DNA of 64,000 nt from Dehalogenimonas sp. W (GCF_037094495.1 NZ_CP146612.1:1240001-1304000), one strand, 5' to 3'; positions 1-10,451 are shown, counted from the first letter of the stretch. The notes: a model not told the origin generated them from the letters alone. Made by a program: numbers and translations.

Positions 1-616
1 TATTCCGGCCTTGGTTTCCGCTTTGAACGGCAAACTGGTGCTTGAAGGGGCGTCGCCGCTGGCTCAGAAGCTGGGTGAGACGGTATTTGACCCCAAACTT
101 TCGCTATTTGATGACCCCACAATCAGGTTGCGTCCGACCTCCCGACTCTGTGATGATGAGGCCGTTGCCAGCCGACGTATACCGTTGGTAGAACAAGGCA
201 AAGTGGCCAACTTTTACTACGATTTGAAAACCGCCGCCCGCGCCGGTAAAGTCAGCACCGGCAGCGGTTCCCGCGGCCGCGGCGGAGCGCCATCTCCTTC
301 GGTCAGTGCCCTGGTGGTTGCGCCAGGAGAAACCAGCTTTGAGTCAATGCTGGCGGAGATCAAAGATGGCCTGATTGTGGAATACCTGATGGGGGCGGAA
401 CAGGGGAATGTGCTGGGCGGAGATTTTTCCGGTAATGTTCTTTTGGGTTATCGGGTGGAAAACGGCCGGATAATCGGACGGGTTAAGGATACGGTGGTTG
501 CCGGAAACATCTATCAACTTTTAAAAGGCATCACCATTGGTTCCGATAGACGCTGGCAGGGCGGCTTGTACAGTCCTTCCATTTATTGCCCGGCGGTATC
601 GGTATCCACAAAATAG
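1..616 (+). CDS. TldD/PmbA family protein, C-terminal part (5' end outside window)
   Basis: The reading frame is open from the first bases and ends at TAG 614-616, so only about the last 204 residues are present. Glycine-rich stretches (GSGSRGRGG, LGGDFSGNVLLGYRVENG) and the end, with GSDRRWQGGLYSPSIYCPAVSVS, match the C-terminal domain of TldD/PmbA (TldE) proteins. In E. coli these form a heterodimeric metalloprotease that processes microcin B17 and CcdA. The zinc HExxxH motif belongs to the TldD-type subunit and would lie upstream if present, so TldD and TldE cannot be separated here. The PAC2 gene follows after 23 bp and is probably co-transcribed. Confidence 0.85.
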   Translation, partial: IPALVSALNGKLVLEGASPLAQKLGETVFDPKLSLFDDPTIRLRPTSRLCDDEAVASRRIPLVEQGKVANFYYDLKTAARAGKVSTGSGSRGRGGAPSPSVSALVVAPGETSFESMLAEIKDGLIVEYLMGAEQGNVLGGDFSGNVLLGYRVENGRIIGRVKDTVVAGNIYQLLKGITIGSDRRWQGGLYSPSIYCPAVSVSTK

Positions 617-639
617 ACGGCCCCATTGGAGGAATCAAG

Positions 640-1458
640 GTGAAAGGTTCAGTTAAAATTCTGGCTCGTCCCAAGCTGAAAGATCCATATATGCTGGCGG
701 CCTGGCCGGGTATTGCCAATGTGGCCTTGATTGTCGGGACGTTTCTGGCCCATAAACTTAATCCTAAACCCTTGGCGGAAGTGATTGCCCCGTACTTTTT
801 TGATCCCATCGGGGTGCTGGTTCAGAATAATCTGGTAGAGTCACCGCAATTTCCGGAAAGCCGGTTTTTCTATTGGAAAAATAAACCGGGTAAACGGGAC
901 TTGATTCTCTTTATCGGGGATGATCAGCCGCAAAACAAGACCTATGAGCTGGCCCACAGTGTTATTGATGTTGCCGAGCGATTCGGGGTGAAGCGGCTGT
1001 ACACCTGTGCTGCCGCTTTGACTCGCATCCATCATTCGGAGCAACCGAAAGTTTGGGGGGCGGCGACACAACCGGCGCTGCTTGAAGAGATTAAGCAATA
1101 CGATCTGGTTCTGGGCGGCGATCTGCAGATTTCCGGCCTTAACGGGTTGCTCCTGGGAGTGGCCAAGGACCGGAGGTTGGATGCCATGTGTCTCCTGGGT
1201 GAGGTGCCGCATTATGCCTCCCGGTTTCCCAATCCCACGGCCGCTCTGGCGATTACCGAAGTGCTGCTCAAGATGCTGGATGTGGATGTTGAACTGGATG
1301 AACTTAAGGAGCAGGCGGTTGAGGCCAGCAGCCGCTTAAAAGAAATGGCCGCTGAGGCCATGGGTGACTACATTGACTATTTTACCGAGCCGATTTGGGA
1401 GAGCGGCGGAGAATACGGAGACGAAGAAGAAGATGACGAAGCCGGATCACAGAACTGA
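640..1458 (+). CDS. PAC2 family protein (proteasome-assembly-chaperone-like)
   Basis: About 272 residues. The early AAWPGIANVALIVGTFL and later LGGDLQISGLNGLLLGVAKDRR segments fit the PAC2 fold, found in archaeal and actinobacterial proteins related to eukaryotic proteasome assembly chaperones. The bacterial function is not established. GTG at 640 is chosen because GGAGG lies 7 bp upstream and the conserved region starts just after it; the frame is open further upstream but overlaps the TldD-like gene. The C-terminus is very acidic (EYGDEEEDDEAG). Its 3' end overlaps the start of the HEAT-repeat gene, suggesting translational coupling. Confidence 0.8.
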   Translation: MKGSVKILARPKLKDPYMLAAWPGIANVALIVGTFLAHKLNPKPLAEVIAPYFFDPIGVLVQNNLVESPQFPESRFFYWKNKPGKRDLILFIGDDQPQNKTYELAHSVIDVAERFGVKRLYTCAAALTRIHHSEQPKVWGAATQPALLEEIKQYDLVLGGDLQISGLNGLLLGVAKDRRLDAMCLLGEVPHYASRFPNPTAALAITEVLLKMLDVDVELDELKEQAVEASSRLKEMAAEAMGDYIDYFTEPIWESGGEYGDEEEDDEAGSQN

Positions 1459-2413
1459 GCCCGGAGAACCAACTTTTGAGGGCGTTTTAGTCAAGCTGGC
1501 GAAAACGGGTACAGATTTCTCCAATTCCGAAATTGCCGCCCTCAGCCTGGCTTCACCCGAAGATAAACAGCTTTTTGCGCGTTATTGGGCAGAAATGGCT
1601 GAACCCCGCAAAGCGCAGGTTCTTGGTCGGATGCTGGAACTGGCGGAAGAGGACGCCAATCTGGACTTCAGTCCCTTATACCATATCCTTTTAGAGGATC
1701 CGCTGGCCCCGGTGCGGGCTGGTGCCGTCCAGGGGCTGTGGGAAAATGAAGACCCGTCGTTAATCCGCAGGTTTATTCCGTTGATGGAGAATGATCCTGA
1801 TGCCGGAGTTCGGGCAGCGGCGGCTCAAGGTCTGGGCCAGTTCGTTTTGATGGCCGAGCACGGCAAACTGCGGCGGGAAATACGGGATCAGTTGCTGGAA
1901 AAATTACTGGCCGTGTTCGGTAATTCTGAGGAGAAAGATGAAGTCAGGCGGCGAGCCCTGGAATCGGTGTCTTTTCTGTCCTGCCCTGAGGTTCGCCAGG
2001 CGATATTGGATTCGTATGATTCACCTGACCCTTTCGTTCGAGGTAGTGCCCTGTTTGCTGCCGGGCGTAATCTGGATCCCGGTTGGCTGGATATGCTGCT
2101 GGATGAGTTATCCAGCGACAATCCGGAACATCGTTATGAGGCGGTGGTCGCCTGCGGGGAGTACGAGGATGAACTGGCTGTTCCGCAGTTAATCCGCCTG
2201 ACTTTGGATGCGGATGTTGAAGTAAAAATGGCGGCCATTACCGCCCTGGGCAAAATCGGTGGGGCGGAGGCGAAGCAACATCTGCGTGACCTGACCGAAA
2301 GCGATGATTCGGCGGTGGCGGAAATGGCGGTTCAGGCTTTGAACGATATGGTTACCGATGATGAAGTCATGGACTTGCTGGCGGACGAAAATGGCCCGGT
2401 TCAGGGCGGCTGA
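1433..2413 (+). CDS. HEAT-repeat protein
   Basis: About 326 residues, almost entirely paired helices with HEAT/PBS-lyase-type repeats such as PLAPVRAGAVQGLWENEDPSLI, DAGVRAAAAQGLGQF and DVEVKMAAITALGKIGGAEAKQHL. Such alpha-solenoids act as protein-binding scaffolds; no catalytic motif is seen. ATG 1433 lies inside the end of the PAC2 gene with GGAG about 12 bp upstream. A longer start at 1364 would overlap PAC2 by a further 69 bp and encodes a low-quality N-terminus. The gene order TldD-like, PAC2, HEAT suggests a shared quality-control role, but that is inference. Intergenic rRNA promoter sequence follows. Confidence 0.8.
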   Translation: MTKPDHRTEPGEPTFEGVLVKLAKTGTDFSNSEIAALSLASPEDKQLFARYWAEMAEPRKAQVLGRMLELAEEDANLDFSPLYHILLEDPLAPVRAGAVQGLWENEDPSLIRRFIPLMENDPDAGVRAAAAQGLGQFVLMAEHGKLRREIRDQLLEKLLAVFGNSEEKDEVRRRALESVSFLSCPEVRQAILDSYDSPDPFVRGSALFAAGRNLDPGWLDMLLDELSSDNPEHRYEAVVACGEYEDELAVPQLIRLTLDADVEVKMAAITALGKIGGAEAKQHLRDLTESDDSAVAEMAVQALNDMVTDDEVMDLLADENGPVQGG

Positions 2414-2514
2414 TCAGGGGCAGTTCATTATCAAAAAGTTTGGTCAATAATTATTATTAGACGGGAGTGTCGCGGTTTACGATTGAATCAAAAGTTTCAT
2501 CACCCCATAAAGCC

Positions 2515-2544
2515 TTGACACGCCCTTGTCCCCTGTGATATTAT
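2515..2544 (+). promoter_or_regulatory. 16S rRNA promoter
   Basis: A consensus -35 TTGACA (2515-2520) and -10 TATTAT (2539-2544) are separated by 18 bp. They sit about 95 bp before the 16S 5' end and upstream of the processing arm, as expected for an rRNA promoter. The 2414-2636 gap otherwise holds only the leader. Confidence 0.8.
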
Positions 2545-2569
2545 TCTACTTCGTCAGCGATTGACGGGC

Positions 2570-2604
2570 ACCTTAACAACTGGATAGCGGAAGAAAAAAA
2601 AGCC
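2570..2604 (+). other. 5' arm of the 16S processing stalk
   Basis: This leader segment, containing CTGGATAGCGGAAGAAAAA, is almost fully complementary to 4202-4238 downstream of the 16S gene. Pairing would enclose the whole 16S in a long stalk of the type cut by RNase III, whose gene lies at 54810-55514. Seen directly by comparing the flanks. Confidence 0.85.
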
Positions 2605-2636
2605 AATTTTATTGCAGCGTAAATTCGTTTTAAAAT

Positions 2637-4137
<1,501 letters not shown>

Positions 4138-4201
4138 AAGGAATACGAGAGCCTCGCTCTCTATCCTAGGTCGGTCTTCAACGCGAGTTGAAGTATTTGA
4201 T

Positions 4202-4238
4202 TGGCTACCTTTTTCTTCCGCTATCCAGCGGTTAAGGT
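4202..4238 (+). other. 3' arm of the 16S processing stalk
   Basis: Complementary to 2570-2604, with CTTCCGCTATCCAG pairing to CTGGATAGCGGAAG and GGTTAAGG pairing to the CCTTAAC side. The match continues into the A-rich/T-rich inner part, giving roughly 30 paired bases with a few mismatches. Confidence 0.85.
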
Positions 4239-4260
4239 GAAATTGTTTCAGACACCAAAC

Positions 4261-4290
4261 AGCGGCGCGTTAAACAACGCGCCGCTTGAT
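4261..4290 (+). terminator. Terminator after 16S rRNA
   Basis: A perfect 11-bp stem AGCGGCGCGTT/AACGCGCCGCT with an AAAC loop is followed by TGATTTTA. It separates the 16S transcript from tRNA-Ile. Confidence 0.75.
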
Positions 4291-4338
4291 TTTAGGAGCA
4301 GTACTGGGTTAAAATTAGCTCCGTTCATTCACATTCCC

Positions 4339-4415
4339 GGGCCATTAGCTCAGTTGGTTAGAGCGCGGTCCTGATAAGACCGAGGTCCCTGGTTCGAGAC
4401 CAGGATGGCCCACCA
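4339..4415 (+). tRNA. tRNA-Ile (GAT)
   Basis: A 77-nt cloverleaf. The acceptor GGGCCAT pairs with ATGGCCC, the anticodon loop CTGATAA gives GAT, the T arm contains GGTTCGA, the discriminator is A and CCA is encoded. In most bacteria tRNA-Ile lies between 16S and 23S; here it remains behind the isolated 16S but beyond a terminator. Confidence 0.97.
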
Positions 4416-4430
4416 GTCAGAGTCCCAAAG

Positions 4431-4453
4431 AACCGCTTAAACGCGGTTTTTTC
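4431..4453 (+). terminator. Terminator after tRNA-Ile
   Basis: The AACCGC/GCGGTT stem is followed by a run of T residues (TTTTTTC), a standard intrinsic terminator. The rest of 4454-4665 holds no gene I can recognise. Confidence 0.85.
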
Positions 4454-4665
4454 TTTGCCGCCAGGGCATAACGATTGAAAAAACGCAGAATAGTGAAAAT
4501 AGTAGTGCTATTCTGATAGAATACCTTAGCCTGATTTCAAGTACCGCCTGCCTCCACGTGAGGAAAGGCTTTCAATAGACAAATACTCTGTTCCACCCGC
4601 AATACCTTCACCGATACTTTATGGGGACAGGCGCGTTGATTTCTTACAAAGGAGATTATGCCGCG

Positions 4666-5988
4666 ATGCAGTACAAACCATACACCTTGCATAATTTCAA
4701 AGATATCCCCCAAATCCGTACTCTAAGTGAGCAACAGATTAAAGACATTGAGATAGTTGGTACCGTTTTACCTTTTCGTACCAATAATTATGTCGTGGAT
4801 AATCTGATTAACTGGGATAAGGTTGCCGATGACCCGCTGTTTATCACCACTTTTCCGCAAAAAGGGATGCTGTCGCCAAATGACTATGAATTGATCAGGG
4901 AGTTTTTGGACGGTGGGGCAAATGCTGATGTTATCCAAAAAACCGCCGGGAAAATCAGGGCGAAGTTGAACCCTCACCCTGCCGGCCAACTACAACACAA
5001 TACTCCGACCGTTGAAGGCGAAATGCTGGAAGGTATTCAGCATAAATATCGTGAAACAGTGTTATTTTTTCCGGGTCAGGGGCAAACCTGCCATGCCTAT
5101 TGTACCTTCTGTTTCCGTTGGCCTCAGTTTGTCACCGGGATGGAGGATTTGAAGATAGCCTCGCGGGAGGTTGGGCGACTGGTAGACTACCTGAAAATTC
5201 GGCCAGAAGTGACCGATGTCCTGATTACCGGCGGCGACCCGATGGTGATGAAGGCCGGGATTTTGGCACGTTACCTTGAACCGTTACTGGAATTGCCGAA
5301 TCTGAAAACCATTCGTATCGGCACCCGGACGCTGTCGTTCTGGCCTCATCGCTATGTAACTGACACCGATGCTGAGGATGTGCTTGGGTTGTTCCGAAAG
5401 GTTGTTCAGGCGGGCAAACACCTGTCTTTTATGGCCCATTTTAATCATCCAGTTGAACTGAAACCTGATATTGTCAAAGAGGCTGTCAGGCTCATCCAGC
5501 AGACCGGGACGGTCGTCCGGACGCAATCGCCCCTGCTGAGGCACGTTAATGATTCTCCTGACGTATGGGCTGAATTGTGGCGGCAACAGACGACCCTGGG
5601 TTGTGTTCCTTATTATATGTTTATGGCTCGTGATACCGGCGCTCAACATTTCTTTTCAGTCACCTTGGCAGGCGCCTGGGAAATATATCAACAGGCCTTT
5701 CAAGCCGTAAGCGGCATCGGCCGAACCGCCGAAGGTCCGGTTATGTCCGCTTTGCCGGGTAAAATTCAGGTAATGGGAGCCACCACAATTGCTGGTGAGA
5801 AAGTATTTGCCTTGCGTATGGTTCAGGGACGCAACCCGGACTGGGTGAATCGGCCTTTCTTTGCCGCGTTTGATGAAAAAGCAGTTTGGTTTAATCAACT
5901 GAAACCTGCTTTCGGGGACGGCGAATTCTTTTTTGATGAGGAACTGGCTGCGCTGCTGGAGTCCGGCGAAACCGAATCAGATTTCTAG
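4666..5988 (+). CDS. Lysine-2,3-aminomutase-like (KamA family) radical SAM protein
   Basis: About 440 residues. The radical SAM cluster motif CxxxCxxC is C142-HAY-C146-TF-C149, followed by the typical VLITGGDPMVM segment. The overall pattern resembles KamA/EpmB, which use SAM and PLP to move an amino group (lysine to beta-lysine). Beta-lysine derivatives are known osmolytes, so the proVWX operon next door is suggestive, but no acetyltransferase partner (AblB) is adjacent. ATG 4666 is chosen for AAAGGAG about 11 bp upstream; an upstream ATG at 4621 has no good ribosome site. The substrate is not certain. Confidence 0.75.
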   Translation: MQYKPYTLHNFKDIPQIRTLSEQQIKDIEIVGTVLPFRTNNYVVDNLINWDKVADDPLFITTFPQKGMLSPNDYELIREFLDGGANADVIQKTAGKIRAKLNPHPAGQLQHNTPTVEGEMLEGIQHKYRETVLFFPGQGQTCHAYCTFCFRWPQFVTGMEDLKIASREVGRLVDYLKIRPEVTDVLITGGDPMVMKAGILARYLEPLLELPNLKTIRIGTRTLSFWPHRYVTDTDAEDVLGLFRKVVQAGKHLSFMAHFNHPVELKPDIVKEAVRLIQQTGTVVRTQSPLLRHVNDSPDVWAELWRQQTTLGCVPYYMFMARDTGAQHFFSVTLAGAWEIYQQAFQAVSGIGRTAEGPVMSALPGKIQVMGATTIAGEKVFALRMVQGRNPDWVNRPFFAAFDEKAVWFNQLKPAFGDGEFFFDEELAALLESGETESDF

Positions 5989-6051
5989 CTTTTTGTTGAA
6001 ATAATTCACGGGATACTGTTGGTAGCGCAACACTTGAATTGTTAGGGGTAA

Positions 6052-6086
6052 GAAGAAAGGGGTGGAAATTTCCACCCCTTTTCTTC
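6052..6086. terminator. Bidirectional terminator between convergent genes
   Basis: A near-perfect inverted repeat around GGGGTGGAAATTTCCACCCC, bordered by A-rich and T-rich arms, serves the KamA-like gene on the plus strand and proX on the minus strand. Confidence 0.85.
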
Positions 6087-6108
6087 AAAGCGCACCCTTG
6101 TAACCGTA

Positions 6109-7164
6109 TTAGCTAGCGGCGTCTATGGCGCCTTGGATCCAACTGTCAAACAATGTCTGATTAGCGGCAATCCATTCATTCGCATCCTGGACGATGTCTT
6201 CTGGCCGATTTTCACCTTGGAACATCTCATAGTTTTGCGCGAAGATATCTTCCAGCGGAATCTGCAGGTTTTTCAGGATGTAAGCGGCCGCCGGGTTGGC
6301 ATTCAGGAATGCTGAATTAGCGACCACCTGAATATTGTTGGCCGGCCAGCCCATGTTAAAGGGCTCGGCGGCACCGGCTTTACCAACCAGGTTAGCGACG
6401 AAGGTTTCGTCTTCAAGATCTGACTGGTCTGCTGGTAAAGTGGAGAATGGAACCTCCAGCCAGACCACGTCCTCACCGGGTACCAGTTCGTTCACAGTCC
6501 AATTTGGGGTCCAGGTGTAGAAAAAGACAGGTTCCCCCGCGTTGTATCTGGCGACTACGTCGGCCATAGCCGTATTGTAGGCGGCCTGGGTGGCGTTAAT
6601 ATAGTCATTCAACCCGTAAGCTTCCATCTGGTGCAGAATTACGGCTTCGCAGCCCCAGCCGGGGGGACAGGCAACCATATTAGCTTTATCATCGTTATCG
6701 GTATCAAACAAAGCCGCAATTTCGGGGTCTTTGAAGTCTTCAATACTGGTAATCCCATATTGCTCAGAGGTGGCTTTGTCAATCAGGTAGCCCTGCAGGG
6801 CGCCGCCCATGGCAAATTCACCCACAACTTCGCCTTTACCCTCAATGATGCTCAGATATTGATTATGCAGCGGGAACCAGCCATCAGCCCAGAAATCTAC
6901 ATCGCCGGTGGCAATGGCATTGTAGAAAACGGGGTTATCAAGCGTGATGGGGTCTTTGACATCATACCCTAGTTTCTCCAGGGCCTGAATGAAAACCTCG
7001 GTTTGGAACCAGCCAGTATCCCAGGTTGGTTGGGCAACATTTACGGTTGTGCCGTTGCCAGGTCCATCATCAGTGCTATCGTCGCTACAACCTGTAACCA
7101 GCAGAGACAGCGACAATACGACGGTAAAACCGACAAGCAATAGTTTGCGCATTTTGGAATTCAT
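6109..7164 (-). CDS. proX: Glycine betaine/proline ABC transporter substrate-binding lipoprotein
   Basis: 351 residues. A lipoprotein signal with a hydrophobic stretch ends in LVTGC (Cys about residue 26). It is followed by an acidic linker and a mature domain with VNVAQPTWDTGWFQTEVF, DVDFWADGWFPLHNQYL and VVWLEVPFS. Scattered Trp residues form the cation-pi cage in ProX/OpuAC proteins that bind quaternary ammonium compounds. It would be anchored outside the membrane and deliver substrate to ProW. AGGAGG precedes the ATG. It is the last gene of proV-proW-proX. Confidence 0.9.
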   Translation of the reverse strand: MNSKMRKLLLVGFTVVLSLSLLVTGCSDDSTDDGPGNGTTVNVAQPTWDTGWFQTEVFIQALEKLGYDVKDPITLDNPVFYNAIATGDVDFWADGWFPLHNQYLSIIEGKGEVVGEFAMGGALQGYLIDKATSEQYGITSIEDFKDPEIAALFDTDNDDKANMVACPPGWGCEAVILHQMEAYGLNDYINATQAAYNTAMADVVARYNAGEPVFFYTWTPNWTVNELVPGEDVVWLEVPFSTLPADQSDLEDETFVANLVGKAGAAEPFNMGWPANNIQVVANSAFLNANPAAAYILKNLQIPLEDIFAQNYEMFQGENRPEDIVQDANEWIAANQTLFDSWIQGAIDAAS

Positions 7165-7244
7165 GTTTTCCTCCTCTTAGAATATTTTCAACAATCTCCT
7201 CAGGTGCGCCATAAGGAGAAGTTAGAAACGGGGGTTTAACTCCG

Positions 7245-8153
7245 TCAGGTTTTTGTCTTCTTACGGAGTGATTTGAACAGGGTGACAGCTTTTTGGAATA
7301 AGCCAGTACCCTTTCTGGGTTGGGCAGTGGTTAAAGATTGGGACATTCGGTCAAGGATGATGGCAATGGCCACAATACCGATACCGCCGATGGCCGCGTA
7401 GCCGACATCATTACGTCCCAGACCGGTCCAAACCACCAGACCCAATCCGCTGGCACCGATAAGAGCGATGACGACCGCCATGGACATGGCCAGCATGAGA
7501 GTTTGGTTTAAACCGGCCATTATCGTAGGCATAGCCAGCGGTATTTGAATATTAAGCAGTATCTGGTTGCTGGTACCGCCGAAAGACCGTCCGGCTTCCA
7601 CCACATCTTTGGGCACCTGGCGGATACCCAGGTCGGTCAGTCGGATAATCGGCGGCAGGGCAAATACTATAACGGCAATCAGTCCGGGTACCAAACCGAC
7701 ACCGAAGAGCATTACTATGGGAACCAGATAGACAAACGCCGGAATTGTCTGCATGGCATCAAGCAAAGGCCTTATGATTCCCGCGAATTTGTTGCTGCGG
7801 GCAGCCAAAATTCCGGTTGGAACACCAACCAATATACAAAAGATGACGGCAGATAAGACCAGGGCCAAAGTGGTCATAGTTGCTTGCCATAAGCCCAGGA
7901 AACCCACAAAAGTCAAAGTGATTGCGCTTATTAAACCGAAAACCCAGCCTTTGAGACGCCAGCCAATTAGAAACACGACCAATAGAATAATCAGCGGCGG
8001 CAGCCATAGCAGGAAGTCTTCGGTCCCGCTCAAGGTGAAATCAAAAGGCTTTTTTACAACCTGGAAAAAACTGCGGGCATTGAGACTGATCCAGTTAACA
8101 GCTGACTGTATCCAATCGTCTAACGGGATTGTATAAAGGTTAAACGGCCACAT
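7245..8153 (-). CDS. proW: Glycine betaine/proline ABC transporter permease
   Basis: About 302 residues with several hydrophobic helices and the inner-membrane component signature region (VEAGRSFGGTSNQILLNIQIPLAMPTIMAG), which docks onto the ATPase. The ATG at 8153 (MWPFNLYT) follows GGAGG by 12 bp, the site lying within the end of proV. An upstream in-frame start at 8234 would sit deep inside proV. N-terminal residues before the first helix resemble the periplasmic/regulatory N-domain of ProW proteins. Confidence 0.9.
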   Translation of the reverse strand: MWPFNLYTIPLDDWIQSAVNWISLNARSFFQVVKKPFDFTLSGTEDFLLWLPPLIILLVVFLIGWRLKGWVFGLISAITLTFVGFLGLWQATMTTLALVLSAVIFCILVGVPTGILAARSNKFAGIIRPLLDAMQTIPAFVYLVPIVMLFGVGLVPGLIAVIVFALPPIIRLTDLGIRQVPKDVVEAGRSFGGTSNQILLNIQIPLAMPTIMAGLNQTLMLAMSMAVVIALIGASGLGLVVWTGLGRNDVGYAAIGGIGIVAIAIILDRMSQSLTTAQPRKGTGLFQKAVTLFKSLRKKTKT

Positions 8154-8157
8154 AAGG

Positions 8158-9378
8158 TTACTCAGCCTCCCTTTGGGTGGCGGCATCGTCGGTGTTGCCG
8201 TTGTTATTGGATTCGCTGCTAAGCGGCGAGACACTACTCAATACATCCAGCGGTTCCAGGATGCCGCGGAAACGACCCTTGTCGGAAACCACCGCAATCG
8301 GCAGGCTGTCGCCGCACAAGGTCAGCACTTCACCCAGCGGGGTGTTTTCCTCAGTTTGCGGAAAGTCGGTCATCATGACCTCTTCCAGCTTGAGGTCGCC
8401 TTTGCGCACTGCTTTGGCAATATCCTGATCGGTCACCAGCCCCACCGGTTTGCGCTGCCGATCAACTACATACATGGCATCTGATTTGGTCTGACGCAGC
8501 CGCACTGAGGCGGTTTTGACCGTGTCATGAGTAATTGTCAGTGTATCCGCTGGCTTCATTATGGAGGAAGCACTGAAAACCAGACCGCGGTTCACATCGG
8601 AGGTGAAAGCGGCGACATATTCGTCAGCCGGGCTGCTGACAATTTCTTCTGGAGTACCGATCTGCACGATGCGACCGTCCTTCATCACTGCGATATGGTC
8701 GCCCATTTTGAGCGCTTCGTTCAGATCGTGGGTGATGAAGATGATGGTTTTTTGTAAAGTCTGCTGCAGGTTGATCAGTTCATCCTGCATGTCCCGCCGG
8801 ATTAAAGGATCCAGAGCAGAGAATGGTTCATCCATCAGCAGGATTTCCGGGTCGGTCGCCAGCGCCCGCGCCAGCCCGACCCGCTGCTGCATACCACCGG
8901 ATAGATCTGCGGTCAGCCTGTCCCCCCAACCGTTCAGTCCGACAACGTCTAACGTATCCTGAGCCTTTTTACGATCCTCTTCCGTCAGAGTGCCCCGGAT
9001 TTTCAGTCCGAATTCAACATTTTCCAATACCGTTTTATGGGGCAGCAGGGCAAAATGCTGGAAAACCATGGCTATTTTGGTTCGGCGGATTTCTCGCAAT
9101 CGGCGGTCGTCCACTTTGGTGATATCCTCGTCGTCAATAAGAATGCTGCCGGCACTGGGATTATGCAGACGGTTCAGACAACGGATGATGGTGGATTTGC
9201 CGGAGCCGGAAAGACCCATAATCATAAAGGTCTCACCCTGAGTCACAGAAAACGAGGCGTCTATCACTGCGGGGATATTGCGAGATTTTTTCATAATCTC
9301 TTCCCGGGTAACGCCTTGCTTTAATTTTTCAATGGAGGATTCCGGGGCAGGTCCGAAAACCTTGTAAAGATTTTCCAC
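8158..9378 (-). CDS. proV: Glycine betaine/proline ABC transporter ATP-binding protein with CBS domains
   Basis: Contains Walker A GLSGSGKST (near residue 55), signature LSGGMQQRVGLARAL, Walker B ILLMDEPFSALD and the switch His in IFITHD. Two CBS modules occupy about residues 260-390; in OpuA/ProV these sense ionic strength or nucleotides. The start is uncertain. The GTG at 9378 begins inside the first conserved strand, while the in-frame codons before it read SNTKLR, as in homologues. GAGGAAG at 9402-9408 is placed for a start near 9399, where the codon is ATA. Upstream, an extended -10 TGTTATAAT lies at 9478-9486. Confidence 0.9.
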   Translation of the reverse strand: MENLYKVFGPAPESSIEKLKQGVTREEIMKKSRNIPAVIDASFSVTQGETFMIMGLSGSGKSTIIRCLNRLHNPSAGSILIDDEDITKVDDRRLREIRRTKIAMVFQHFALLPHKTVLENVEFGLKIRGTLTEEDRKKAQDTLDVVGLNGWGDRLTADLSGGMQQRVGLARALATDPEILLMDEPFSALDPLIRRDMQDELINLQQTLQKTIIFITHDLNEALKMGDHIAVMKDGRIVQIGTPEEIVSSPADEYVAAFTSDVNRGLVFSASSIMKPADTLTITHDTVKTASVRLRQTKSDAMYVVDRQRKPVGLVTDQDIAKAVRKGDLKLEEVMMTDFPQTEENTPLGEVLTLCGDSLPIAVVSDKGRFRGILEPLDVLSSVSPLSSESNNNGNTDDAATQREAE

Positions 9379-9681
9379 CCTTAATTTCGTGTTACTTATG
9401 ACTTCCTCGCTTTTGTGTCGGATTGGAGACCGGCGAAGCCGGAAAGTGGCCGTATCCGCGAAGTTCTATGGTTCAATATTATAACATATTAAAACATAAT
9501 GCAAGCGATAAATCGGATTAAATACAGGAGTATATGCGGATTACAGTTGCTGCCTAATGTTGAAAATGCTCGCCAATGCCTGAGAATTGATGTAGTAGAA
9601 ATATATTATCGCCGGAGAGTCCTGACTGGTGTTATGGGACTGAGTCTGCTTAAATTACCCCGTAACTTCACTGGAGGTGGT
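9379..9681. promoter_or_regulatory. Intergenic region between proV and the LOG-family gene
   Basis: Divergent 300-bp region. On the minus strand an extended -10 (TATAAT, plus-strand 9478-9483) likely drives proVWX, leaving a leader of about 70 nt. On the plus strand GGAGG at 9673-9677 belongs to the LOG-family gene. No gene is supported between them; the open frame from 9499 lacks a ribosome site. Confidence 0.5.
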
Positions 9682-10368
9682 ATGGTCAATAATTACGAGA
9701 TTAACGAACTTGGCAAGGAAGAATCATGGCGGATGTTTCGTATTATCGGTGAGTTCGTGGAGGGTTTTGATAAACTGTCCGGTGTCCGACCGGCCGTCAC
9801 TATATACGGATCCGCCCGGGTCAAACCGGATGAAAACCTTTATTCACTGACCGAAGAGATCGGTTACCGGTTAGGCCAGGAAGGGTTCTCTGTTATTACC
9901 GGAGGCGGCCCGGGATTGATGGAAGCGGCAAATAAAGGTGCTGCCCGCGCCGGTGTCACCTCGGTCGGTCTGAATATTCTGCTTCCCATGGAACAGCAAC
10001 CGAATAAATATGCCACTAAATCTTTGTCCTTCAATCATTTTTTTACCCGCAAAGTCATGCTGGTAAAATACGCCACCGCCTTCATCATCATGCCCGGCGG
10101 ACTGGGGACTCTGGATGAACTGACTGAAGTTTTAACGCTGATGCAAACTGAGAAAATCAGACCCTTCCCGGTGATTTTATTCGGCAGTGATTTTTGGAAT
10201 GGCTTTTTGGACTGGCTGCGGGGTATGGTGATGGGTCGGGAATATATTTCTAAAATAGATTGTGACCTTTTGCGCGTAACCGACAGTGTTGATGAAGTGA
10301 TTGAGATTATCCGTAAATGGCATCAGGAGCACAAACTGATCGGGCAGGGACTGGTTAACGGGCATTAA
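9682..10368 (+). CDS. LOG family (TIGR00730-type) nucleotide-binding protein
   Basis: About 228 residues. Rossmann-like fold with ITGGGPGLMEAANKGA and the signature PGGLGTLDELTEVLTLMQ (PGGxGTxxE). Characterised LOG proteins are cytokinin riboside 5'-monophosphate phosphoribohydrolases that release a base from a nucleotide monophosphate; other members hydrolyse AMP or are uncharacterised. The old label lysine decarboxylase is not supported by activity in this family. ATG 9682 is preceded by GGAGG 4 bp upstream. It is a single gene ending at a bidirectional terminator. Confidence 0.85.
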   Translation: MVNNYEINELGKEESWRMFRIIGEFVEGFDKLSGVRPAVTIYGSARVKPDENLYSLTEEIGYRLGQEGFSVITGGGPGLMEAANKGAARAGVTSVGLNILLPMEQQPNKYATKSLSFNHFFTRKVMLVKYATAFIIMPGGLGTLDELTEVLTLMQTEKIRPFPVILFGSDFWNGFLDWLRGMVMGREYISKIDCDLLRVTDSVDEVIEIIRKWHQEHKLIGQGLVNGH

Positions 10369-10400
10369 AGTTATCCCAGTGTGAAAACACGGGTGGAATT

Positions 10401-10434
10401 AAAAGAACCTGCCGGTCACGGCAGGTTCTTTTGC
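10401..10434. terminator. Bidirectional terminator
   Basis: The stem AAAAGAACCTGCCG/CGGCAGGTTCTTTT with a short loop lies between the convergent LOG-family and nifU-like genes and has A and T runs on its flanks for both directions. Confidence 0.9.
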
Positions 10435-10451
10435 TAGTCTTTTAATTGAAT

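Noticed and set aside
9499-9681. Upstream extension of the LOG-family gene
   Set aside because: The frame is open but lacks a ribosome site and family similarity; GGAGG-ATG at 9682 is clearly better.
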